64,000 bases of DNA. Origin: Harmothoe impar (taxonomy: Eukaryota > Annelida > Polychaeta > Phyllodocida > Polynoidae). The stretch is taken from assembly GCA_947462335.1 (NCBI GenBank), contig OX381714.1, positions 21,300,618 through 21,364,617 of the forward strand. Direction: 5' to 3'. A program made the position numbers and the translations under genes. Of the stretch, positions 22,880-31,525 are shown piece after piece. The notes under the pieces were generated by a model, which did no database searches, had not been told where the DNA came from, and was given only the letters and a program-made list of their open reading frames with translations. The stretch's first letter is position 1; each line of letters opens with the position of its first letter.

Positions 22880-23395
22880 TCTAGATTGTTAAGACAACTT
22901 TTTTGTCTAATGCATAAATGGTCTTGGAACCATAATCATGTTGTAAACCCAGTCAGGGTACTTAGAAACAATGCCAAAGTTAAATTAACAGTAAATAGAC
23001 CATTTAGATCCAGCCTCCTGTATAGAGGAATTCTTCACTGGAATCGATTAGGATCCGATGTACAGAAATCAAATTTGCTTGAGATATTTAAGAAAAAACT
23101 GGATTAATTTTCTAATTTTAACATAATGGTAGTTCTACCGTTTATACATGTAACATATTTCCACTCATGGAATCCATTTTTTTTCTCTTTTCTTTACTCT
23201 GCGTGCAAGACCTGATTATATTACTTATCTATATTAGTGTTAGTTGTATTTGTATCAACCAATGCTATTTGATTATATTATGAACAACATCTTTGTTTAC
23301 GATCTATGGTCAATAGACTTTTCAAACTTTGAACTTCAACTTCAATGATTACTATCAATGCAACGATAACAATAAAGAGATTGAAAAATGAAACG
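22880..23395 (+). mobile_element. 3' end of a non-LTR retrotransposon (LINE)
   Basis: The open frame to 23,107 encodes about 75 residues with the pattern FRSSLLYRGILHWNRLGSD followed by FKKKLD. This is the usual C-terminus of CR1/Jockey-group LINE ORF2 (RS-x-LYRG-x3-WN-x-L). A 285-bp untranslated tail follows and ends AATAAAGAGATTGAAAAATG at about 23,373-23,392. The rest of the LINE is absent: a 5'-truncated insertion. Confidence 0.65.
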
Positions 23396-23659
23396 CATAC
23401 AGATCTTGTGTTTTTATTTACAGCAAATAGACATACTTCTGACATGTGGTTTTAAGACAAGTATAATTATAAAATATTGTGAATATAAAGATTGTTGGAC
23501 TCTACAATTCAATACAATTATTCAGTAAGTACCATTTCTCAAGTTCTCAACAGACTTTTACAAAAATGCTAATGAAATAAGCCAGTTAAAAGTTACCAGT
23601 ACATATATCAGATTACATTTTTGAGAAGGCTATCATACAGGAGTATGCGAGATCTTAAT
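23396..23659. other. Gene-free interval between two LINE tails
   Basis: AT-rich. The string TTTTTATTTACAG at about 23,410 looks like a splice acceptor but has no exon behind it. Confidence 0.4.
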
Positions 23660-23960
23660 TTATGTTTCAAAGAAAGAAAAGAAAATTAGAAACATAGTAA
23701 CACAAGGCGCCGAAAGCACCCCAACTGAAAATAAGTCAATCTTACACTTAAATATAGTTTGTTTTATACATCCACTTTTTGTTGTGTAGCTTAAAATCTT
23801 CAAATTTATCAATATTTCTAACTTCGAATTGTTCCAACAAAGAGCTCCCCTATACAACACACTGGATCTATACTTTTCATTTTTTGGAATCAGAGTTAAT
23901 TGTATACAGTGTTGCATCATGTGCTCTTGTGTGTATATTTCCATGGTTTATAATGTCTTC
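23660..23960 (-). pseudogene. Degraded LINE 3' end, minus strand
   Basis: A minus frame reads KYRSSVLYRGALCWNNSKLE, the same C-terminal LINE pattern as the plus-strand tail at 22.9-23.1 kb. Just upstream, in another frame, is NIHTRAHDA, resembling the HNYNTR motif that precedes it in these proteins, so the copy is frameshifted. It lies within 200 bp downstream of the methyltransferase stop codon and may be part of that gene's 3' UTR. Confidence 0.5.
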
Positions 23961-24133
23961 GTTATTCTTTTGCTTGAAATATCTTAAATGGGCTTGTCTA
24001 AGGCCTTACCCCAAGAAAGGAGCTATTTTGGCCATGTATTCTTCAGTGTTGAATTTAAATGTTGACTCAAAGATTTATGAATTTGTGCTTACACTTCCAC
24101 CTGGAAATTATTTCAAAATCAAATCAACTGATC

Positions 24134-25144
24134 TTATGTTATGTCTCTGCGCCATACAATGTCAGGTGGCCAGGACTTATGCAGCTTTACATCCAGCAGT
24201 TTACCATTATCTTTCTTAAGACGGTATGGCAGGTAGCCCCGCTTTGTTAATACTTCCATCATTTTTTTCAGTAGCTCATACTCTAGATCTAATGTGTACT
24301 TGGGATTGAAGAATTCCCATTCCATAAAGATCGCAGGGATGGAGATTTGGTCTATGAGAGGTTCGAACGTTGTAAAGGCCCTGGGTTCATAAAATTGACA
24401 GTCTATTTTCATAATGGCTCTGTCAATTGAAGTGACGTATCTCAGATCACTGAGAAGGATGGTCTTGATGGTTGGAGGGCAAGTTGTTTCATTACAGTCT
24501 TTTTTGTCTACGACTCTGGTGTCGCCTTGGTTTTTAGACCTAAGTTTTAGCATTTTTTCATACCTCTCGTTGGAGACTGCATTCTGTAACAAAACTATAT
24601 TCTGTCTGACTCCTCCTAAAATAGCTGCCTTGTGAAGATGATTTGCATTTTCGATGAATGGTTCGACTGAGATCACCTTACGGCCTATGGTGGCTCCATA
24701 CAGACTGTAAACTCCAATGTTAGCACCAACATCAATCACACCAAGTTTGTCATCTTTCAATATCTCACCCTTAAACTCAGAAAGTATGTTTTTCTCCCAT
24801 GCACCGTCCTTGGCTATGGTCTTGGATACATGTACATCCTTCTTTAGGTCATGTAGGCAGACTGTTGTAGCAGGAACTACTTTCATTGCGACACATGTAT
24901 AGTTCTCCTTGATCTCCTGGCTCGGATCATAGACCTTCAGAAATTTCCTACTTTCTTCCATGTCTGACACAAACTGCCGATTGGGTTTTTTAACCAAATG
25001 GTTGGACATTTCTTGAACACCATTTGATGATCGTGGACTGGAGCCTTCAGAGTTGCTTCGCAAGTTTGTGGCTACAATGATCAGAACCAGAACACAGACT
25101 ATAGATACTGCAGTGCCCTTGCGGAAAAACGCCTTGTTTAACAT
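24134..25144 (-). CDS. FkbM-family methyltransferase-like type II membrane protein
   Basis: 336 codons from the ATG at 25,144; a GTG two codons upstream is not needed. Residues 11-28 form a single hydrophobic span behind a short basic N-terminus, predicting a type II Golgi/ER membrane protein with a lumenal catalytic domain. The SAM-binding loop VIDVGANIG is at about 136-144 and the acidic strand end EPF at 161-163. The FkbM signature position reads MKIDCQFYE (about 245-253). FkbM enzymes are O-methyltransferases; the substrate here is unknown. Two N-glycosylation sequons (N81, N218) fit a lumenal domain. The usual MKIDVEGxE is changed to MKIDCQFYE, losing the acidic residue after the strand, so activity is uncertain. 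A strong acceptor (polypyrimidine then CATAG) at 25,160-25,161 implies an upstream non-coding exon. Confidence 0.8.
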   Translation of the reverse strand: MLNKAFFRKGTAVSIVCVLVLIIVATNLRSNSEGSSPRSSNGVQEMSNHLVKKPNRQFVSDMEESRKFLKVYDPSQEIKENYTCVAMKVVPATTVCLHDLKKDVHVSKTIAKDGAWEKNILSEFKGEILKDDKLGVIDVGANIGVYSLYGATIGRKVISVEPFIENANHLHKAAILGGVRQNIVLLQNAVSNERYEKMLKLRSKNQGDTRVVDKKDCNETTCPPTIKTILLSDLRYVTSIDRAIMKIDCQFYEPRAFTTFEPLIDQISIPAIFMEWEFFNPKYTLDLEYELLKKMMEVLTKRGYLPYRLKKDNGKLLDVKLHKSWPPDIVWRRDIT

Positions 25145-25159
25145 CTTCACGATGGCTAC

Positions 25160-25184
25160 CTATGACCAAAAGGGGTAAAAAAGT
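25160..25184 (-). promoter_or_regulatory. 3' splice site just upstream of the methyltransferase ATG
   Basis: On the minus strand a pyrimidine-rich run (CTTTTTTACCCCTTTTGG) ends in TCATAG at 25,160, 15 bp before the ATG. It fits a spliced leader exon or 5' UTR intron. The upstream exon was not identified within 25.2-26.2 kb. Confidence 0.5.
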
Positions 25185-25189
25185 AAGAT

Positions 25190-26216
25190 ATGTGTTAATA
25201 GATGGCTACATGATGCAATTAAAAGCATTTACAATTCAATGGAATCCCCAGCAGAATATGTTTAGCTCAAAGTTACTTGGTTACAATGGTTGATATGAGA
25301 ATTAAACATTTAAAACATTAAAACCTTCAATATAGTGGAGATGGATGTGTGGTAACTATCTTAGTATGGCCTGTGATTATGCTAGACTGTCAGAACAAAT
25401 TTAATGATCAATAGGTGCTTTAACAAATAAAGTTATGTCAGTCATCAAGTTCAAGTTATATACCAATATAATATATGCCATGGTAAATATCATGATAAAC
25501 CAGTGAACATGATATGATGTTCATTAAAGCACTCTGAACCATGCACATACACCATAATACACTGTGGTAATTGTCCAATATGTTGCTACAACCTACCATG
25601 ACCAGATGATATACCACAAATAACTCTCATTCATTTAACCCTTTAATGATCGCAAGATATCCCATGACTTCATTTTCATTTTTCATTGTGCAGACAATAA
25701 CCCCAAGGTCAGCCTACTACATGAATGCCCCACCACATAATCAAGGTCTTCTCCAAGGCCAAAGCTAACTTTATAATACATGACACATATGGGTGATTTT
25801 TTAACGCACTACATTATATTTGTGTAAGAGGATGTGTCCTGTCTTGTTAGAGTGTTGATGTTCACCACTACATCATCTAAGAGAGTGTTCCTTGTGCAAT
25901 TAGCTTCATTTTTCAACCCCCAAGTGGCATAAGTTACGCATAATGTGGTAGGATATTACAGATAACTTTACAATGAAGCATAATGTTAATATAAAAGAAC
26001 TATTGCTCTGAATGACATGTATGTAGCCTGATATCCACAATATAGATGCATTGTGGTGAAATATTGTGAAAAAGTCTGGTTACTGCCTAAACCTCACAGT
26101 AAAGTCCGTGGACAGAACTAAAATGGTTGCATACCAGAGATATCACCATCCTTAGTATGTGTTTAACCCCAATATCTGATCTAAGATGTTAAAAAGGACA
26201 CTCAGGTTAATTATTA
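25190..26216. other. Gene-free stretch upstream of the methyltransferase
   Basis: AT-rich DNA, probably intron or promoter of the methyltransferase gene. No CpG island, TATA box or repeat that I could support. Confidence 0.45.
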
Positions 26217-26220
26217 CCTG

Positions 26221-26659
26221 TGTAATAAACGATCTTTCGTATCTTTATGATATTGGTAGAGTATCAATTAAAGAACAAAGTCGACACAGTTCGGATCAAG
26301 TGTTACAGGTTGCAATATCAGGTTTATTCAGGTAAACCTAAACAAGCAGTCACTAAGTGTGCGAACTCCCTATAGAGTTCGGAACGGGTCAGTAGGCTAA
26401 GCAGCCGATATGATCACGGGGTCTCTTCACCAGCGTGGCTCAGAGTAACCGACGAGTACCGTCAGATGCCGGGTATATATAGGCAGCCAGCCTGCGTGCG
26501 CACACGCAGACCGGAAGCCTATAGCGACCTCTGTCCATACCCCAAGCCCGGAGTAGGTGTCGCCACCTACCGTCGGACTGAAGGGTTCGGACTGAGCTCG
26601 CAACACAGCATCCAACAGCACTCGTCATATAATAACCCCGTATAACCCTAGCCCCTACA
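26221..26659 (-). repeat. 3' LTR
   Basis: 439 bp, by eye identical to 38,452-38,890. On the minus strand it holds a TATA box (CTATATATACCC, around 26,471-26,482) and, about 150 nt downstream, AATAAA (26,323-26,328). The transcript would thus start and be polyadenylated within the LTR, as expected for U3-R-U5. Confidence 0.95.
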
Positions 26660-26671
26660 CTACCCCCTACC
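26660..26671 (-). promoter_or_regulatory. Polypurine tract of the retrotransposon
   Basis: On the minus strand GGTAGGGGGTAG abuts the 3' LTR (TGTAGGGG). This is the purine-rich primer site expected for plus-strand DNA synthesis. It is interrupted by two T residues. Confidence 0.7.
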
Positions 26672-27536
26672 AGATAATAACCGGGAGGTAAATAATTAAG
26701 GTTATAGTCCGAAAACACTTCGGACTGGCATTATCTTATAAATACCACCTTAGGGGTTTATTAAAGTTATACCTTACAAACAATATGACGTTACTGTTGA
26801 ACACAAAAAGGTATTAATTACACACATATCTACACATATAGATCGTAATTAAAATTACGCCCCATTCCCTAGGATAGATGGAGTTAATCTATACATATAG
26901 TATACACAACACTTGAAAAAGTACAATATCACAGTAAAAAAATTTCGTCCCATCAAGACCCCGAGCTAATTACACTCGTAATGAATAATACTTTATAAGT
27001 GATAAACACTATCACTTCTCTTAAGGTTTTTAGAAACATATTAAAGTATTATTACAAAAGATATCATACGTGATTTTATAGCGAAGATCCGGATCCTCTG
27101 TTGTTGATGATGCATTCCGCCCGGCTTTCAGAACCTACTTCATTCAGCTCCTACTAACCGGAACGAGAAAGTTCATAGCTCATGCTCGGGAGCTTATAGT
27201 AGTATATATAAAAAAAATCCCAAGTCCTGCCTCCAGGCGATCTTCGGACTTATAATTAGGAGCACTCGGTCCTGATATATATAGTTTATAAAAAAACATC
27301 TCGTATCAGATCCATGGTGGTAGTGTACTCCTGTCCCGAGCTTTGGGTTTCTCTCCGGATCTCCTCGTCCTCCTCCGTCCGTTCTGCCTGGCAGACTGAC
27401 TCCTTGCGTAGCCAGCCTGCCGCTTCTTCTCGTCCGGATCCTTGAACACCCTATAATAGAGTGTTTTTCACATGTAGGGTTGGTATATTTAAAATACCCC
27501 CCCTTCTTCTTGATCGGGTCCTAAGATAGGATAATC
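26672..27536 (-). other. 3' untranslated region of the retrotransposon
   Basis: About 865 nt between the stop of the large 3' ORF and the purine tract. Mostly AT-rich and non-coding. The part nearest the ORF (about 27,311-27,450) has an ATG-less open stretch in one minus frame, starting after a TTATAG that could act as a splice acceptor and very rich in Arg, Lys and Gln. It may be a decayed or spliced coding remnant. Confidence 0.5.
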
Positions 27537-30500
27537 CTATCCGGACTCCGAGTCGTCTTTAGGACTCGACTGGGCCGCAGCCTCCTCATCATCAGAGTCT
27601 GACTCAGCTTCCGCCAGAGTCAGCTCCTGGAGCCAGAGCTCGATTTGAGCACGAGTCCCATCCCATTCGTGCATCTCGTGCGCGAAACAGTCTCTGAACC
27701 TCCGACGTTCGTGGTCCAGTTTTTCCTCGGCGTTCTTGACTGCCAGCTTCTGCTTTTTCCTTTCGGATTTAGCAGCAACTCGCTCAGTCCGAGCATTCTC
27801 ACGCTCCTCCTGAACCGACTCCAGGGCCGCTGCTTTCTGAGTAGCGACTTCACTCCGGTGGAGATGATGCACCGTGTCCAGGGACAACATCGCCACCTCC
27901 TGACTTAAGCCAGTAAGCAATCGGTGGAAGTTATCCTGCCACCGATTCAAGGCCTCCTGTCCGGCTTCATAGGACTTGAAGTCGGCGGGAGGAAACGAGG
28001 GAGGGCCCCTTAGTCGTAAGACATGGTGCCCCTCCGGAGCCTCCTGAGGGGGATCCGGAGTCTGTGTTGGCTTCGGCTTTTGCTTCACCGAAGCCTTGGT
28101 CTTCCCCGTCTGGGTGAGAGTCTGTGACTCTGCTCCCGGAACCAAATCCATATTGGGGAATTCGTCAACGAACGCCCCTCCCGTACTGGAGTTCGGATCC
28201 TCCGGACTTGGCCGAGGTGGCTTGCCCTGGGGGCCCGACTTCCAGTCAGTCGTGCGAGAGGTAAATGCCGGTCCTTTGTACCCCGGATCTGCCTTCTCCA
28301 TAACGGACTGCCTTTCGTCCGTTTTCTGTTTCTTCGGATCGGTGGGCTCCGAGGATCCGTCGGATTTTCTCGGAGCTCGCCGCTTCCGCGTACTGGTACG
28401 CTGCTGATACTCTTCGAATTCATCGTAGAGTTCGCCCTCCGGTACATGGAGATACGTGCGGTCCGGGTTTACCTTGTAGAATACCCGCACCTTCCCTTTC
28501 TCGTTGGTGCCAAAATCCACCTCGAGGTTGTCATTCTTGTCTACCGTGGTCCCGAAATGGGAGTAGACTTCTGCGTGAGCGGCCTGAATGCGTTCCGCTG
28601 CGGTCTCCAGAGCCAAGCCATGGAACTTGGCAAGGTGTCGAATGGTATCTGCTCTGGTGTAGAACAGACCCCCATTCGGACAACCCTTGCTGCCCTTCGA
28701 ACCCACACTCAGGCAGTCATATCGCATGAGATGACGTACATGAAAGCGGGTAAGATGTCTGGCATACCGAACCTTGGTAGGCCAAGTTCGGGGTTTCTCC
28801 AGGGTCTCGTCGATGTCCTGACAAGCTTTGAATGGGCACTTACTAAATGAATGCCATCTAGACATTGCCCACGCCAACTTTGCCTTCTGAAGGAGCGAAT
28901 GGTATTTGGTGCTACCAGTCCGGACCTTCTCCAGCAATTCGAAGTGGTACAGCTGTACCGACTTGTCTAAAGGATCAGGTTTGATCCATTCTTCGTCGTC
29001 GGAGAGACCGTCGGGCCCCACCTCCTCCGGAAGCTTTGATGACCGCTTATCTTTAATACAGTCATTTATACACATGGGTTTAAAGAAATGAAACCCACTA
29101 GCGGCATTGGCTCGGAGGGCATTCCGGACCAATAGCTGCAGTTCGTTGTCCGGGATTGTGTTCTTGTCCAATCCCTTCAGAACTACATCCACCTCTTCCG
29201 GGGACTGACCCGCGTTCAGAGATGTTAACCGAATGGTCTCTCGTAGGTATTGATGCCTACGACTGGCCTTCTCCATCTTACTAGTGTCAGCAGTTCTAGT
29301 AGCAGCTGTGCTCTGTTGGACAATCTCGTCCTCCAGAGTATCATTGAGAATAGACTCGTTAGTCTTTTTCTCCATATTCCGGGCCAGCCTCATGGCTGGC
29401 GTCAGATGTCGCCTTTTCTCCTTCCGATTATGCACGACCTTGAATTCTTCTGCGGTTTGCAGGTCGTATTCAAGGGCCGCGAGTAGTTCGGGGCGCCCTT
29501 CAGTCTCAGCAACCAAGCGAGCGTTAGCAGCTTGGTCTTTGAAGCCTTCCATTGCAGCCGTCACGTGGGCCGGGAACCAGGTCGGGAACCGGTCGGACAG
29601 AATGTCCAGCCCCCGGAAGGTTCTCATCTGGATCAAGTCAAATGACCTGATCTCATCCTTGCTCATCTGTGCGATGATGGCTCCTCGTAGCAGGGATGGG
29701 ACGTCGGCGTCCTCCTTATCCCATACTTCATGTTGGACTGGGGGGATTACTGGTACCCCCGATCCACCTGGACCACCGCCTGCGGCTTGGTCCAGCTTGC
29801 CGGCCTCATCAGAAGTATCCATAGTGGATGGCTCCAGACGGGGCTCGGTTTGCTGTTGAGGAGTCTCCACTCGGACGGGGGCTGCTCCTTGAGGAGGCGT
29901 CTCCACCCGAACGGGGACTTCTTTTCTTTGCCCCACTGGAGCAGGTAGCTGGAAGGTGATGCCGGACAGCACCTCCTGCACAACTCGGACCGTTTCAGCT
30001 GCGGATGATGCATCCATAGCCTCCTCAGTCCTAGTGTCGGATGGGTGAGTTGTCGTTTTCGGACGAGCTCCCCCGTGCCCGGACGTACCAGCCATGGCTG
30101 CGGCCGTAGCGGCCACTGCAGAGCTGTTGTCCAACCCTCGCGAGAAGGACAACACATCCACGGCTGAAGTCGGAGCAGCTGACGTTCCAACTGCTTTTCC
30201 AGCATCCTTCTCCTTGCTAGGGATCGGGATGTTTGACTTAGGAGGGCCCGGAGTCTTGACAGCCTGACTGCTGCCGGACGTCTGTCCCTTCTTCTTCAGA
30301 TCCTTAGCCGATGGCTTCGGATCGGCTTTCTTTTGTTCCTTTGGCACCTTTGGAGTCGGAGCCTTGGGAGTGACCGTCTTCGAATCTTTGGTTACTGTGG
30401 CAGTGGCAACCTTCGGATCCGCTTTCTTAGTACCCTGGGTACTAGGCTTCTTCGGATCGGGCTTTTTAGGCTCGTCCTTCCCCAGAGGCTTCTTTCCAAC

Positions 30501-30941
30501 ACCTGCGTGTTTGAGAGCCTTGGTACTAACCTTGCCATCGGCCGACCTGGACCGATCTCGGGTAGCACCCTTGCCACCGCGCGTCCTCGGACGTGCAGTG
30601 TCGGAGTCGCTGTCGCCTCCCATAGACAGTTTCCTGGTAACTGTCTTCTTGAGGCTCGGCGAAATACTTAGACTGCACATCCGAGAGAGATGTCCAGTCG
30701 ACTCGGAGGGGTTCGATTCTACTGCACTGTAGGCGATCCCTCGCAACATTCCGGAGTCCTCGCTACCCTCGGGTGACGGAGGCTTCCGAATCGGTGACAC
30801 GGCCGGATCCACTCGTAGTTCCGACAGAGTCTGACTGAGCTCATCACCACTGGGGCTCTGAGCGTCCATGTGCTCCTCGGTGGCGGATGCCACCTCGGAG
30901 TGACCGGAGAGTTCGGACTGGCGGAGCTGCTGCTCGGCCAT
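27537..30941 (-). CDS. Large extra 3' ORF (C2H2-like fingers, coiled coil); not env
   Basis: 1134 codons from an ATG in good context (A at -3, G at +4); the frame opens 16 codons earlier with GTG. Residues 1-270 are Ser/Pro/Lys-rich and probably disordered, with repeated KKPDPKK- and KKADPK-type motifs. Two nearly tandem repeats VPVRVETPPQG and APVRVETPQQQ lie near 345-365. A helical region spans about 400-680. Two C2H2-like fingers follow: C702/C707..H729/H734 and C743/C754..H769/H774. A basic patch (TRKRRAPRKS) is near 852-861, a possible nuclear signal. Residues about 1045-1110 are a charged coiled coil and the C-terminus is acidic. No signal peptide, transmembrane span or fusion peptide, so it is not an envelope. 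Placement after pol and inside the LTRs makes it an accessory protein of the element. A nuclear nucleic-acid-binding or structural role is inference; I recognise no family. Confidence 0.85.
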   Translation of the reverse strand: MAEQQLRQSELSGHSEVASATEEHMDAQSPSGDELSQTLSELRVDPAVSPIRKPPSPEGSEDSGMLRGIAYSAVESNPSESTGHLSRMCSLSISPSLKKTVTRKLSMGGDSDSDTARPRTRGGKGATRDRSRSADGKVSTKALKHAGVGKKPLGKDEPKKPDPKKPSTQGTKKADPKVATATVTKDSKTVTPKAPTPKVPKEQKKADPKPSAKDLKKKGQTSGSSQAVKTPGPPKSNIPIPSKEKDAGKAVGTSAAPTSAVDVLSFSRGLDNSSAVAATAAAMAGTSGHGGARPKTTTHPSDTRTEEAMDASSAAETVRVVQEVLSGITFQLPAPVGQRKEVPVRVETPPQGAAPVRVETPQQQTEPRLEPSTMDTSDEAGKLDQAAGGGPGGSGVPVIPPVQHEVWDKEDADVPSLLRGAIIAQMSKDEIRSFDLIQMRTFRGLDILSDRFPTWFPAHVTAAMEGFKDQAANARLVAETEGRPELLAALEYDLQTAEEFKVVHNRKEKRRHLTPAMRLARNMEKKTNESILNDTLEDEIVQQSTAATRTADTSKMEKASRRHQYLRETIRLTSLNAGQSPEEVDVVLKGLDKNTIPDNELQLLVRNALRANAASGFHFFKPMCINDCIKDKRSSKLPEEVGPDGLSDDEEWIKPDPLDKSVQLYHFELLEKVRTGSTKYHSLLQKAKLAWAMSRWHSFSKCPFKACQDIDETLEKPRTWPTKVRYARHLTRFHVRHLMRYDCLSVGSKGSKGCPNGGLFYTRADTIRHLAKFHGLALETAAERIQAAHAEVYSHFGTTVDKNDNLEVDFGTNEKGKVRVFYKVNPDRTYLHVPEGELYDEFEEYQQRTSTRKRRAPRKSDGSSEPTDPKKQKTDERQSVMEKADPGYKGPAFTSRTTDWKSGPQGKPPRPSPEDPNSSTGGAFVDEFPNMDLVPGAESQTLTQTGKTKASVKQKPKPTQTPDPPQEAPEGHHVLRLRGPPSFPPADFKSYEAGQEALNRWQDNFHRLLTGLSQEVAMLSLDTVHHLHRSEVATQKAAALESVQEERENARTERVAAKSERKKQKLAVKNAEEKLDHERRRFRDCFAHEMHEWDGTRAQIELWLQELTLAEAESDSDDEEAAAQSSPKDDSESG

Positions 30942-31139
30942 CCTCACTTCTTTCAAGTGTCTTACGACGGGAGTTTGACGGGGAAACACTTAGTTCCCCG
31001 TCTCCCTCTTTGTCTTAGACGGACCAGGAAAGAGTACTCACAGTTCCTACTCTTTTTATCACTCTTCTACTCTTCTAGTTGCCCAAAAACGCCGACTTCT
31101 CCGCTGCTGCCGCACGCACGATTGATCCGGGTGAGCCCC

Positions 31140-31215
31140 AAAATCAATATGGCGTTCCCTCGCTTTTGTTTTTAAAACAAAGCGCATGCGCAGCGTCTCG
31201 CGTGATTGGACGCGA
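31140..31215 (-). promoter_or_regulatory. Candidate internal promoter for the 3' ORF
   Basis: In the CpG-rich gap between pol and the 3' ORF, reading in the element's direction, there are CCAAT (complement of 31,205-31,209), the palindrome GCGCATGCGC (31,182-31,191; NRF1-like core), and the complement of AATATGGCG (31,146-31,154; YY1-like). They lie about 200-270 nt before the ORF's ATG. The combination is typical of TATA-less housekeeping promoters in animals. Motifs are seen; promoter activity is inferred. Splicing of genomic RNA is the alternative way to express the ORF. Confidence 0.4.
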
Positions 31216-31525
31216 TCCCGTTACCCGGTGTGACCCAATTATCGATTAATCAGGTCACGACCTTTCCCGCCCGCAACTCGGGCTCGGGGGATCACACTGC
31301 CACGTAGGCGGCTCGCAAAAGTCAAAATATACTTCGAATAAAGAGTTCATCAGGAGTATTAGTGGATTAATATGGGAAATCGAAGATTACCCCACCGGAT
31401 TATCCGTCCACCACCCTCGGGGAGCACTCCAATATTCTTTTCTATTCAACTCTGAGCGCCCCTGTTGGTAGCACACATATAACATATAAAACAACACAGG
31501 ACACCACACTCGTTGTGTAAACAAG

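Noticed and set aside
23779..24219. 146-codon plus-strand ORF opposite the methyltransferase 3' end
   Set aside because: It overlaps the LINE remnant and the antisense of a real CDS; composition looks like a shadow frame.
26427..26718. Peptide-length ORFs within the LTR, repeated at 38.66-38.97 kb
   Set aside because: They are the same LTR sequence at both ends; small, antisense-overlapping, and without family resemblance.
27537..30941. Envelope gene of an endogenous retrovirus
   Set aside because: Position after pol fits, but there is no signal peptide, transmembrane anchor, furin-like site or Cys-rich ectodomain; the protein is charged, disordered and finger-containing.
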